Below are positions 34,199 through 42,978 of a DNA stretch of 64,000 nucleotides, piece after piece. Numbering within the stretch: position 1 is the first letter of the stretch; the number at the start of each line of letters is the position of its first letter. Origin of the DNA: CAYPHJ01 sp964410485 (GTDB taxonomy: Bacteria > Desulfobacterota > Binatia > UBA9968); contig CAYPHJ010000012.1 of the NCBI GenBank assembly GCA_964410485.1, positions 1-64,000 on the forward strand, written 5' to 3'. A program made the translations under genes and the position numbers. Under the pieces are notes generated by a model that searched no databases, was not told the origin of the DNA, and saw only the letters and a program-made list of their open reading frames with translations.

Positions 34199-36166
34199 CT
34201 AGGGCTTCCAGCCCTTTTCAACCTCCGCTATGGCAACAACCGTGCGACACTCGGGGCACATCCGCAGGAGATTTCGCCGATTGCCGCTAAAGGTATCGAG
34301 CAGGGACTCCAGTGAGAACAATCGGGCTTCGATGGTCTCCAAAGCCCTGCGGTTGATATAAGGCTTGCCGCACTGAGTGCACGACACCATGTTGTCCTGC
34401 ACAACCGTCATGTGTTCGAGCGAGGCGCGGTTGAAAAAAATGGCCCGTTCCAGCGTAATGACATGTTCCGGGCAGGCCTGCTCGCACAACCCGCAAGCCA
34501 CGCAGGCTATGTGCTTGAACTGTAATGAATTAGTGCTCTCGTCGAGTTTGAAAGCATGCGATGGACAAACGTTGACGCAGGAACGGCACATCGTGCAGCC
34601 CGATGCATTGACAACGGCGAAGGCAACCGCCTGAGCGGATGACAGAGGCCTTCGCCCGGGTTCGAGCCCGAGCTGATCCATAAAGGTCCTGATGGCTTCT
34701 GTAACTACCTCGCGATTATCATAATCGAGCATCGGCTTGCCATCCCAGTGGATCGGCGCCGGTTTCAAGCTTTCGGCAAAGAGCGACAGAGCTGCGATTG
34801 CGTCAGATTCGGTGCCGTCGCCAGCAGAAATCAGTCGAAGGCGCTCCGCGCCCATACCAAAGGCATCAAGGGTGACCCGGCTAAAATCAAGCTGTCGATG
34901 CAGCAGCTCTCTCTCACCATGGTGACATTGGTCACATCCCAGGAGTCCAACTCCGGCTGCGCCTAGACGAAAGGCTGCCAGCATGTTGGCCTCTGACACG
35001 TAACGCAGGCAAGGCACTTCCAGCGGAAGGATATCTGCCGGATACGGCAGCGATCTTCGACCTGCCTCTTCCAGAACGCGGCGTCCATGCTCCCCGCAGT
35101 GGAACAGTAGGGTTAGAGTTTCACTGCCGTTTCGCGCCGGTACAGTCTTGAGCAGCGCGGCCATTCTCGTGTAAAGGTCGCGCGGGGAGGGCTCGGTGAA
35201 ACGTAGCGCGCTTGTGGGGCAGGCCGAAACGCAAGCGCCGCATCCCTCGCAGGCCATGTGATCGACCAGCATGCGCAGATGATTGTCAGGATTACGGCCG
35301 ATCGCGTCGTAGGGGCAAGCGCTGACGCACACTCCACAGGCTTCGTTGTTGGCCGCTCCGCCGGCACAAATATCGGCATTATAGTGGACCTGAACGGGCT
35401 TCAGAAATTCGCCCACGAGTTCACCGACCCGCTGCGCCGTATCGCGCAGAATTTCATCGCTTGGGGCGGTGAGGAGGTGACAGCCCGTTCGCGGCTTGCA
35501 AAGTGAAAAAGCATCCTTGGTGATAATCACGACCTGATCGGCCTTGATCTCGCGGCGGACAATCTGGGGCCCGCTGGCGGTTTCAATCGTTATACGGAAA
35601 TCGCTCAAACGTCCCTTGATCGCCGCAACCCTGCCGTTATAGAGCTGCGTCGGCTGAATGGCCTCGGCTGTGAAACGATCTTCCGGAGGAAGGACAAAAA
35701 TAGGATGGGCGATGCCGCGCAGCTCTTCGGCCAGTTGCTTCGACTCACGCGCGCCTGCCGCGATGAGAACGCGCCTGCCCACACTCAAAGAATTATATGC
35801 GGGGGGCTCGGTCACCTCGGCGGCGGTCATTGCCATGCGCAGCAAACGCGTTGCTTTGGCGTGAGCCTGTTGCGCCTCAGGGTGAACCAGGAAGCAAGCT
35901 TCTTTTAGATCGACAAAGTGAAGCTTTGTGAATTGCGCCTGAGAAGCATTGAGGGCGTTGGAGAAAAGCTCGGGTGCGGCACAGCAGGCGATGAGAACGC
36001 GGTCGGGCCGCTCGCGGTTAACAGCCGCGGCAAATTCGCCGATAGCGGCAGCCGGATCGGTTGCGCTAGAGAGGACGGACGGCGCAATGGGGAGAACAAG
36101 CTTCTGGAGATCCAGGGCGAGCGCGCCGCGACAATTACAGAGGAAAAGCCCCCACTTCGTCGCCAT
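34199..36166 (-). CDS. multidomain Fe-S protein (HdrA/MvhD-like)
   Basis: A 655-residue cytoplasmic iron-sulfur protein with no Tat or Sec signal. The N-terminal 150 residues resemble the cysteine-containing start of HdrA (LCNCRG, IACCAAPE). Ferredoxin motifs follow (CGVCVSACP, CEGCGACVSACP), then an MvhD-like domain (LFHCGEHG, VPCLRYVSEANMLAAF, GCDQCHHGERE), a second ferredoxin pair (CTMCRSCVNVCP, CVACGLCEQACP) and a C-terminal CxxC...CxxC ribbon. It heads the fdh cluster. It could carry electrons to or from cytoplasmic partners; the partner is unknown. Confidence 0.8.
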   Translation of the reverse strand: MATKWGLFLCNCRGALALDLQKLVLPIAPSVLSSATDPAAAIGEFAAAVNRERPDRVLIACCAAPELFSNALNASQAQFTKLHFVDLKEACFLVHPEAQQAHAKATRLLRMAMTAAEVTEPPAYNSLSVGRRVLIAAGARESKQLAEELRGIAHPIFVLPPEDRFTAEAIQPTQLYNGRVAAIKGRLSDFRITIETASGPQIVRREIKADQVVIITKDAFSLCKPRTGCHLLTAPSDEILRDTAQRVGELVGEFLKPVQVHYNADICAGGAANNEACGVCVSACPYDAIGRNPDNHLRMLVDHMACEGCGACVSACPTSALRFTEPSPRDLYTRMAALLKTVPARNGSETLTLLFHCGEHGRRVLEEAGRRSLPYPADILPLEVPCLRYVSEANMLAAFRLGAAGVGLLGCDQCHHGERELLHRQLDFSRVTLDAFGMGAERLRLISAGDGTESDAIAALSLFAESLKPAPIHWDGKPMLDYDNREVVTEAIRTFMDQLGLEPGRRPLSSAQAVAFAVVNASGCTMCRSCVNVCPSHAFKLDESTNSLQFKHIACVACGLCEQACPEHVITLERAIFFNRASLEHMTVVQDNMVSCTQCGKPYINRRALETIEARLFSLESLLDTFSGNRRNLLRMCPECRTVVAIAEVEKGWKP

Positions 36167-36374
36167 GGCGCACGATTATCTCAACATCTGGGGGTAGTCA
36201 AACAGGCTATCGCTTCGCTCAGCCTCTCAGATTACAGATTTCAGATCTCAGAATCTGCGGTCTCTCTCGGAGACCGGCGCCTGCGCCTTAAGCGACAACT
36301 TGCCCGCTTATTTACCGCCGGAGGTAAAAGCGTTACAAGTGATCAAAACCTATTCGCGAAAACGAGGCTCCATT

Positions 36375-38681
36375 ATGGCAACAGAGCATGCCACGGGACT
36401 GATCGGCGCGCCCATACGCCGCGTCGAAGACGCGGCGCTAATCACAGGCGCCGGATGCTATACGGACGACATCGAACTACCGGGAATGCTCCATCTGGTA
36501 TTCCTGCGTAGCCCCTATCCGCACGCGAAAATCATTTCCATCGATGCCAGCGCGGCGAAGGCGATGGCCGGGGTCGTCGCCGTGGTGACCGGCGCTGATC
36601 TCAGCGAGCAGTTGCACGTCCCGGCCGTCCCGATGGTGGCCGGCATGAAAATACCCCCGCATCCGTTGCTGGCGCGCGGAGCCGTTCACGCGGCCGGCAC
36701 TCCCGTGGCGGCGGTGGTCGCTCAAAACCGTGCTCTCGCCCAGGATGGGTTGAGCGCGATCGTCGTGGACTATGAAGCCTTGCCCGCCGTCGTGAATGCC
36801 GAACAGGCGCTCGAGCCGGGCGCGCCGCTCGCGCGCGAGGAGCTGGACAGCAACGTGTGCTACAGCACGAGGAAAACCGGCGGTGACGTGGATAGGGCAT
36901 TCGCCGAGGCGGACCATATCGTTCGGCTGCGTATTGCCAGCCCGCGCTTGGTGGCGCTGGCTATCGAGCCGAGAAGCATCGTCGCGAAGCCGGAACCGAC
37001 AGGAGATCTAAGTGTTTGGCTCTCAACGCAGAGCCCGCACCGCGTACGCGCGGACCTGGCCATCGCGATTGGATTTCCTGAGCACAGGATTCGTATTATC
37101 GCACCCGATGTCGGCGGTGGGTTTGGCAGCAAAGGATTGCTCTATCGAGAAGACGCGTTGGCCTGCCACCTGGCGCTTAAGCTGGGTCGCCCCGTAAAGT
37201 GGATCTCCACGCGCAGCGAGGATTTCCTCACTACGAATCAGGGACGCGACCAGGTAATGACGACCGAACTCGCCCTCAAGCAAGATGGCACCATGCTCGG
37301 CTTGAAAGTGCGCGTGATCGGAAATCTCGGCGCCTACCTGAACTCCCTTTCCGCCATACCGCCTCTGCGCATGATGGCGATGGCCCCGGGCTGCTACCAG
37401 ATCCCAAACTGCCAGGTTGAAGTGGTGGCCGTTTTCACAAATACGATCCCCACCGGACCCTATCGCGGCGCCGGCAGACCCGAGTCGGTGCTGAATATCG
37501 AGCGGTTAATCGACAAGGCGGCGCGGGAGTTGGGCATGGACTGTCGCGCAATCCGGCGTAAAAATTTTATTCGTGCGGAGCAGTTTCCGTACCGGACTGG
37601 GGTTAACGTCGAATACGACTCGGGTGATTATGAAAAGTCGCTGGCCGAGGCACTGCGACTATCCGACTATGAAAAACTCATTCGGCAGCGAGACGAAGCG
37701 CGCAACCGCGGCGAGTTGGCTGGAGTGGGCCTCTCGACTTTCGTGGAGCCGAGCGGCGGCGCCGGCTTTGAGAGCGCAACAGTTCGGGTGGAGCGCACCG
37801 GAGAAATTACGGTGCTCACTGGTTCGAGCTCCCATGGCCAGGGCCATGAGACCGTGTTTGCCCAAATTGTGGCGGAGAAGATGGGCGTTTCCATGGATCA
37901 CGTGGCAATTCGCCACGGCGATACTTTGGCGGTTCCCCAAGGCGTGGGCACGTTTGGCAGTCGTAGCGCTATCACCGGCGGCGGGGCCTTGGCTATCGCT
38001 ACTGACCGTGTCACTGAAAAGGCCCGCCGTATCGCCGCGTACTTAATGGAGGCGGCGCCCGAAGATATTGTTCTTGCGGATGGAGGTTTTGCAGTGGCTG
38101 GAGTTCCCGACAGAAGAGTTTCCTGGCGCCAAATTGCCGGCGCCGCTTATGGCGGTCGATTACCGCGCGAGATGGAACCCGGTCTTCACGAGACGGCTTT
38201 CTTTGATCCGAGGCGGGAAGCCTGGGGCTTCGGCGCGCATGTTGCCTTGGTGAAAATCGATCGGGAAACTGGGGCGCTCACGGTTGAAAAACTCATCCTG
38301 GTCGATGACTGCGGCGTTGTCATCAACCCGATGATTCTCGCAGGGCAGATTCACGGCGGCGTAGCTCAGGGTCTCGGCGAGGCGCTTTGCGAACAGATGC
38401 TCTTTGGCGACGACGGTGAGGTTCTCACCGGCTCGTTGTTGAATTACGCGGTGCCGCGCGCGAGCAATATGCCTGAGCTCACGCTCGGCGAGACCGTGAC
38501 GCCCAATCCATTCAACCCCTTGGGGGTCAAAGGTGTCGGCGAAGCCGGATGCAACGGCGCGCCGCCCGCCGTCGCAAACGCTGTCATGGACGCACTGGCT
38601 CCCCTCGCAATTGACCACATCGACATGCCTTACACCGCACCCAAACTGTGGGCGGCGATCCGCAAAACCGAGGGACGCTGA
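36375..38681 (+). CDS. xanthine dehydrogenase-family molybdopterin subunit
   Basis: A 768-residue large subunit of the xanthine/aldehyde/CO dehydrogenase family. GGGFGSKG and GPYRGAGRPES are pterin-binding and active-site loops; the AYRCSFR loop of true form I CO dehydrogenase is absent. GVGEAGC near the end holds the conserved catalytic glutamate. The ATG at 36375 is chosen because upstream sequence is spacer. The FAD and [2Fe-2S] subunit genes usually adjacent are not in the window. It is divergent from the Fe-S hub gene. The substrate is unknown. Confidence 0.92.
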   Translation: MATEHATGLIGAPIRRVEDAALITGAGCYTDDIELPGMLHLVFLRSPYPHAKIISIDASAAKAMAGVVAVVTGADLSEQLHVPAVPMVAGMKIPPHPLLARGAVHAAGTPVAAVVAQNRALAQDGLSAIVVDYEALPAVVNAEQALEPGAPLAREELDSNVCYSTRKTGGDVDRAFAEADHIVRLRIASPRLVALAIEPRSIVAKPEPTGDLSVWLSTQSPHRVRADLAIAIGFPEHRIRIIAPDVGGGFGSKGLLYREDALACHLALKLGRPVKWISTRSEDFLTTNQGRDQVMTTELALKQDGTMLGLKVRVIGNLGAYLNSLSAIPPLRMMAMAPGCYQIPNCQVEVVAVFTNTIPTGPYRGAGRPESVLNIERLIDKAARELGMDCRAIRRKNFIRAEQFPYRTGVNVEYDSGDYEKSLAEALRLSDYEKLIRQRDEARNRGELAGVGLSTFVEPSGGAGFESATVRVERTGEITVLTGSSSHGQGHETVFAQIVAEKMGVSMDHVAIRHGDTLAVPQGVGTFGSRSAITGGGALAIATDRVTEKARRIAAYLMEAAPEDIVLADGGFAVAGVPDRRVSWRQIAGAAYGGRLPREMEPGLHETAFFDPRREAWGFGAHVALVKIDRETGALTVEKLILVDDCGVVINPMILAGQIHGGVAQGLGEALCEQMLFGDDGEVLTGSLLNYAVPRASNMPELTLGETVTPNPFNPLGVKGVGEAGCNGAPPAVANAVMDALAPLAIDHIDMPYTAPKLWAAIRKTEGR

Positions 38682-38796
38682 CTAACGTGACGCGATCATT
38701 TCACGAAATCCGAACGGTGGCCGATTCTGTAGCCTTTGAATATGAAACGGAAGCAGAAGCGGCAAACGGCCGTCCCTGCCGATCAGCGTGTCTTCC

Positions 38797-39465
38797 TCAT
38801 GCTGCCCGTGGCTCCATGCCTATCTCCGGTGCAATGGCCTGGCTATTACCGGCCATTTCCGCATTGCGCACAACGTAATGCTGCTCTGGAACCGGGAAAT
38901 GGGCCTCGCCAAAGGACTCACGAATAACGCGATTGGTGTCGAAGTACACCTGCCAGTAGTGATCCGTGTGGCAGTAAGGGCGCACAGCGAGGATCGGGCC
39001 GGCAAGATTAAATCCGAGAATTTCAATGTCCGGCCCCGGGATGGTCGCCACATTGGAAATTTTCATCAGCCGCTCCTTTAGAAGCTCGATGGCGGCTTTA
39101 TGATCAACGGCATGGTTTAGCTGAGCTACGAGATCGACCCGGCGATACGGGTTAGCGGAAAAGTTTTGGATGTTGTCGCCAAAGATCTTGTTGTTGCCAA
39201 CGATCGTAAAAACATTGTCGAGGGTAGTCATCGGTGACACCGGGCTAGCTACTTTCCGGTGCAAAAATACTTTTTCAAACTTTGGCGTCGCTGTTGCCGA
39301 GCCAAATACCTCCTCCAGCCTTGTGCGGGCGCTCATTTCATGGGGTAAAGTCGCGGGCAGCGTCTTGCGCGCAAGCGTGTTCTTGCCTTGACAAGTGGTC
39401 AACAAGCCGGCAGACTCTCGCCTCACCTCTGGTATTGCAGCTTCAGACCAATGCCCGACGATCAA
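38797..39465 (-). pseudogene. C-terminal fragment of a MscS-type mechanosensitive channel
   Basis: The central 130 residues (TLDNVFTIVGNNKI, FSANPYRRVDLVAQL, GPDIEILGF) match the beta and alpha/beta cytoplasmic domains of MscS channels. The membrane-spanning domain is absent: upstream the frame runs into sequence antisense to the next gene. A short LPATLPHEMSA stretch resembles the tail of the FMN dehydrogenase near 44.1 kb. It is most likely a gene remnant. Confidence 0.65.
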
Positions 39466-40212
39466 ACTAGTCCACGCGGATTCAATGTACTCGCCAGCGG
39501 CTCGAGCCTGCTTCTGTTCGGCCTTTTGGTGCTATATGCGTGGTTGGACCCGGAGGGATTCGCGCGGCAGTTGTCAAAGGACCACTCACCTGAAGGCGCC
39601 GGAGCATTCGAACACCTTACCGTCATAGTGCTGATTCCCGGCATTCTGTTTGGGCTACACGCTTTTTGGCGTTATCGTGACCGGCTGCCGTCTCCAATCT
39701 TGGGTCACTGGCTGCTCGCCTGGTCGCTAGCGTGTATTTATTTCGCCGGCGAAGAGGTGAGCTGGGGACAGTGGTATTTTCGTTGGGACACGCCGGAGTT
39801 ACTGGTCAAGGTCAACGACCAAAACGAGACCAATCTACACAACATAAGTTCGTGGCTCGATCAGAAGCCCCGCTTAATGGTTGAGCTGTTTATTTTTGTG
39901 AGCGGCTTTTTGGCTCCATTGCGGGTTTCGATGGGTTATCAAAAGCCCATCATGCGGCGCGGTTTTCTAGCGGCTTCGGAAGGTTGGATTTTTGCCCCGG
40001 CTGCCTTGTTACCAGCAGGCCTGTTGTTTGTGGTTGTTAGGGTCGCAAAATGGTTGCCTCAGCCTGCGTTCAATAACCTCGGAGACAGTGAATTGCGCGA
40101 GTTCGTTATCGCCTGGTTCCTTACCTGGTACCTGATCTCATATGCCGTGCGGCTAAAGCGCATTCCGGTAGCCGGAGAAGCTGGGGCCACACGACAATCT
40201 GCGAGCCTTTAA
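39451..40212 (+). CDS. multi-pass membrane protein of unknown function
   Basis: A 253-residue protein with about five to six hydrophobic helices. A conserved-looking polar block, GEEVSWGQWYFRW followed by NDQNETNLHNISSW, lies between helices; this GEE-x-SWGQ...N-x-Q-x-E-x-N-x-HN pattern occurs in bacterial membrane proteins of unknown function. The ATG at 39451 gives a start close to the first helix, but no ribosome site is evident. Confidence 0.68.
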   Translation: MPDDQTSPRGFNVLASGSSLLLFGLLVLYAWLDPEGFARQLSKDHSPEGAGAFEHLTVIVLIPGILFGLHAFWRYRDRLPSPILGHWLLAWSLACIYFAGEEVSWGQWYFRWDTPELLVKVNDQNETNLHNISSWLDQKPRLMVELFIFVSGFLAPLRVSMGYQKPIMRRGFLAASEGWIFAPAALLPAGLLFVVVRVAKWLPQPAFNNLGDSELREFVIAWFLTWYLISYAVRLKRIPVAGEAGATRQSASL

Positions 40213-40557
40213 CCGAGTAGATTCTAGGCAAGCCGGTAGTTTCCAGGTTACGAGCCAGGATAGAGCTGAGTCCACGCCGGTGACAGCTGACCAAATTGCA
40301 GCAGCGACTGCGTGGGAAGGTTCCATGTGATCGATCACTTTCAAGGCAACATGGATTCCATATGCAGTGGAGAAGCTTTCGCAAAACGGGCAAAGAAACC
40401 CCCACCGTTCGGCAATCTGTTTGAGAAATCTGCTCTGTTTCATATGGTATAACGCGAAGGCTGAGAAGCGAAGGGCATGCGAGCGGAGCGAGCTAGCCGC
40501 ACGGCTTTCACAAGCTGATTGTTTTCACAAGCTGATTGTTTATTATTAGACGCCCTA
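40213..40557. other. spacer with no confident gene
   Basis: It contains a short minus-strand open frame of 96 codons (40153-40443) that reads partly antisense to the membrane protein gene and matches nothing recognised, plus a perfect 17-bp tandem duplication near its end. The rest shows no clear signal. Confidence 0.4.
40506..40539. repeat. perfect 17-bp tandem duplication
   Basis: TTTCACAAGCTGATTGT occurs twice in direct succession without mismatch. Confidence 0.85.
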
Positions 40558-40716
40558 TCAGGCAGCGTAACGAATCACTTCAAGCTCGGCAGTGCTATCT
40601 GTTCGACCGAGCAGAGTATCGATGCGCCCCATAACGGTGTCTTCGATGAGATACTCGCGGCACGCTGCGCACTGCAACACAGGCAGTTGCTTACGCACCT
40701 TTCGGCTTGGAATGCT
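40558..40716 (-). pseudogene. YgiT-type zinc-finger antitoxin remnant
   Basis: The last 50 residues of a minus-strand frame (QCAACREYLIEDTVMGRI and then AELEVIRYAA) match the second half of YgiT/MqsA-type zinc-finger proteins, with one CxxC pair. The N-terminal half, which should carry the first CxxC, is not found in frame. No adjacent toxin gene is visible. Confidence 0.5.
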
Positions 40717-40875
40717 GGTCTTCAGAAAACATATCCGCGACCATGCCGTATAGGCCCACGGAAGATTTTCCCCAACCCGAATGCCGACGCGCAAGTTGGT
40801 GTGGCCCGTGGGGTCAATACCCGTTGGATTTGTCCTCCGCAGAAACAACGGAGGTACGCCCCAAAACTGCTCAGG

Positions 40876-41316
40876 CTAGTCTTTGCCCCAACCGCTGACG
40901 ACCTCGGGCCGCACCCGAAACTGCACCCGTCGCTCTCCCGGGGCGCGATACGGGTATTCTTCCACTCCGAGATACTTCTTGGCAAGGCGGTTGATCCCAG
41001 CGCCGGCGCCCTGCTCTTCACTAATGACCTGGACCACGCGGCCGCGCAGGCCGAGGTTGCGGTAGGGGTTTTCAGGATCGAGGACACTGAGCGCGACGGG
41101 GCTCCCGAGGCGCAGAACGTTGGCCTTGGTCCGTCCCTCCGCTGTGTTGAGAATGATATCCTCACCGTCCAGATCCACCCACATCGCCGATACGTGAGGT
41201 GTCTCGTCTGGCAAAACGATGCCAACGTGAACGAGCACCGGTTTCTGGAGCATCTGGCGCTCCTTCGCGGTCAACTGCCGATGTGCCACCGTCATGTTTG
41301 GATGCTGCAGAGCCAT
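40876..41316 (-). CDS. PPOX-class (F420/FMN) oxidoreductase
   Basis: A 146-residue split-beta-barrel protein of the pyridoxamine-phosphate-oxidase-like family. HVGIVLPDETPHVSAMWVDLDGEDIILNT is broken here into the family blocks HVSAMWVDLDG and ILNTAEGRTKANVLR; NPYRNLGLRGRV is the cofactor-binding region. Similar proteins use F420 or flavin. AAGGGGAG lies six bases before the ATG. The partner LLM oxidoreductase near 53-54 kb also points to F420 or flavin chemistry. Confidence 0.85.
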   Translation of the reverse strand: MALQHPNMTVAHRQLTAKERQMLQKPVLVHVGIVLPDETPHVSAMWVDLDGEDIILNTAEGRTKANVLRLGSPVALSVLDPENPYRNLGLRGRVVQVISEEQGAGAGINRLAKKYLGVEEYPYRAPGERRVQFRVRPEVVSGWGKD

Positions 41317-41765
41317 CTCTCTCCCCTTGTCATGTCTAACGCAAAGGTCAGCCGGCGCGCTAGCGATCGGTCTGAAGCACCGGGTTTAGGCCAAACATTC
41401 CCGTTTTTTGTCGCAACTTACCGAAGCCTGTTACCACACATCTCAAAGAACTCCAAGTACCTCCACGGAGAGGTGGACGACCAATGCCGGGGCACAAACG
41501 GCCGCGATTATTCACGGTCAACGGCACTTGCCTCCTCCGCATCGCCGTAGGTCGCGAAGGTACTCACCACATCCTCGGTGTGCGACAATACAGCCACGCC
41601 GACGACGACAATCAGCAGGAGAAATTCAGCCGCAATGAGCAACCTGGTCACGCCGGCACCGAGATCTGGTTATGACCGAAGATCAAGCGGTCTAACACGA
41701 TCCCGATAAACGGCCATGACACGAGCGGGCGAAGCCCGTTTGTGGAGGGTTTGTGTTTACCGGGG
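41317..41765. other. 449-nt spacer, nothing recognised
   Basis: Short open frames on both strands look non-coding. A small GC hairpin (CGGGCGAAGCCCG, about 41732-41744) lies just after the methyltransferase gene end but lacks a U tract on its transcribed strand. Confidence 0.4.
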
Positions 41766-42488
41766 TCAGGCATCAGCGATCAACCTCAGCATACCGCGCG
41801 GACCTGGACCGACAGAGGTAACGAGTCCAACCGATTGGAAAATGCGGCAAACCGCGACGGGCCAAAGTTTGAGTTTGCTGTAGTTGCTTACCCGCATTGA
41901 CCAACGGCCCTCGTGCTTCTCATAGATTATATCGTGCACAAGCACGTGGTCAGATTGGTCTTCCAGAAAGCACGTGTGGATGCGGCTCTCATCGCTGCGG
42001 ACCGGGATGAACCGTTCCCTGCCAGTGGGCAAGGTCGTGTAGTCACGGAACGTGGCAACGAACCGGCCTCCCGAAGCAAGCGACACCGCGACGCGCTGGC
42101 CCAGTTCCGCGACTGCTGTCTCGTCAGGCAGGTGCGTAAGAGTGTCACCCATGCAGAGTACAAGGTCAGCCTTCTGATTCGGCGGCAGATACTCCGGAAA
42201 CTGCATGAGGTCAGAGACGACGGCTTCTACGTTCAATCCTCTGCTGAACGACCGAAGTTGCTCGATCAGGTAGGACGAGGAGTCAATCGCAAGTACCCGA
42301 TAGCCGGCACGCGCCAACGGAATCGCGTGCATCCCGAAGCCAGCGCCGAGATCAACGGCGAGGCCCCCGCCACGCGCAAAGCCAGCAAGGTCACTCGCGC
42401 CCAAGGCAAGCGCATTGTCAATTCCACCCACCATCCACAGGTACACCGGAGCAAGAAGCGTCTCGTAGTGCGATGCAACAGAAGACAT
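41766..42488 (-). CDS. class I SAM-dependent methyltransferase
   Basis: A 240-residue Rossmann methyltransferase. AVDLGAGFGMHAIPLA is motif I (SAM glycine loop), VLAIDSS is motif II and ADLVLCMGDTLTHL covers motif IV. The C-terminal half is a beta-rich Methyltransf-like extension. The substrate is not predictable. It sits in the decayed segment between gene fragments but is itself complete. Confidence 0.85.
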   Translation of the reverse strand: MSSVASHYETLLAPVYLWMVGGIDNALALGASDLAGFARGGGLAVDLGAGFGMHAIPLARAGYRVLAIDSSSYLIEQLRSFSRGLNVEAVVSDLMQFPEYLPPNQKADLVLCMGDTLTHLPDETAVAELGQRVAVSLASGGRFVATFRDYTTLPTGRERFIPVRSDESRIHTCFLEDQSDHVLVHDIIYEKHEGRWSMRVSNYSKLKLWPVAVCRIFQSVGLVTSVGPGPRGMLRLIADA

Positions 42489-42546
42489 GCGCGTCCTGAT
42501 GCCTAACTCTGGCGTGGTCGGCGCGTTTTTCGCGTCCGGCTCTACG

Positions 42547-42714
42547 CTGTGGTTGGGCCTTTAGTTTCTCCCAGAATTGTCTGGGGGAAAGAATTGCTAG
42601 TTTTTTAATTCGACCTATATCTAAGATTTCCTTGTCACCTGTCACGAACACGTCGGCTTTAGCCGATATCGCACCTGACAAAATAGGCAAGTCATTCTGA
42701 TCTTGAATTTTCGA
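42547..42714 (-). pseudogene. PIN-domain toxin C-terminal remnant
   Basis: Residues DQNDLPILSGAISAKADVFV, TGDKEILDI and ILSPRQFWEKL match the second half of VapC-like PIN nucleases, including the conserved D...D pattern. The N-terminal half with the first catalytic aspartate is missing; the upstream sequence reads in another frame. It overlaps no intact gene. It is a decayed toxin. Confidence 0.6.
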
Positions 42715-42978
42715 CCCTCGGCAACTGGCCGGCCCGCGCAAGCACCGTATCCTGCCGCATGTCATCAATCAAATCTTGACGGGCTGTTGCCCAAATCAAT
42801 TTTTTAGTGCAGTAAAGCGATCACATCTTTATAATGCGCTTCGAGTGTCAGGGTGATGCGGGCCGTGGACATCGAGATCACGTGTAACGCGTATCTCACG
42901 TGTTAACAAGGATAGGCTCACTTCTCTGACGGCGGAACAACGGCCATGCTAAAGCGGTTCCCCGTCACACTGGCAACG

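Noticed and set aside
36375..38681. Aerobic CO dehydrogenase large subunit (coxL)
   Set aside because: The active-site loop reads GPYRGAGRPE and not AYRCSFR, so it is a general xanthine dehydrogenase-family member.
40153..40443. 96-codon minus-strand frame with CPFC motif
   Set aside because: It partly overlaps the 3' end of the membrane protein gene antisense and matches no family; it remains possible but unsupported.
40519..41550. 343-codon open frame on the plus strand
   Set aside because: It runs antisense to the PPOX-family gene and the zinc-finger remnant and shows no protein family features.
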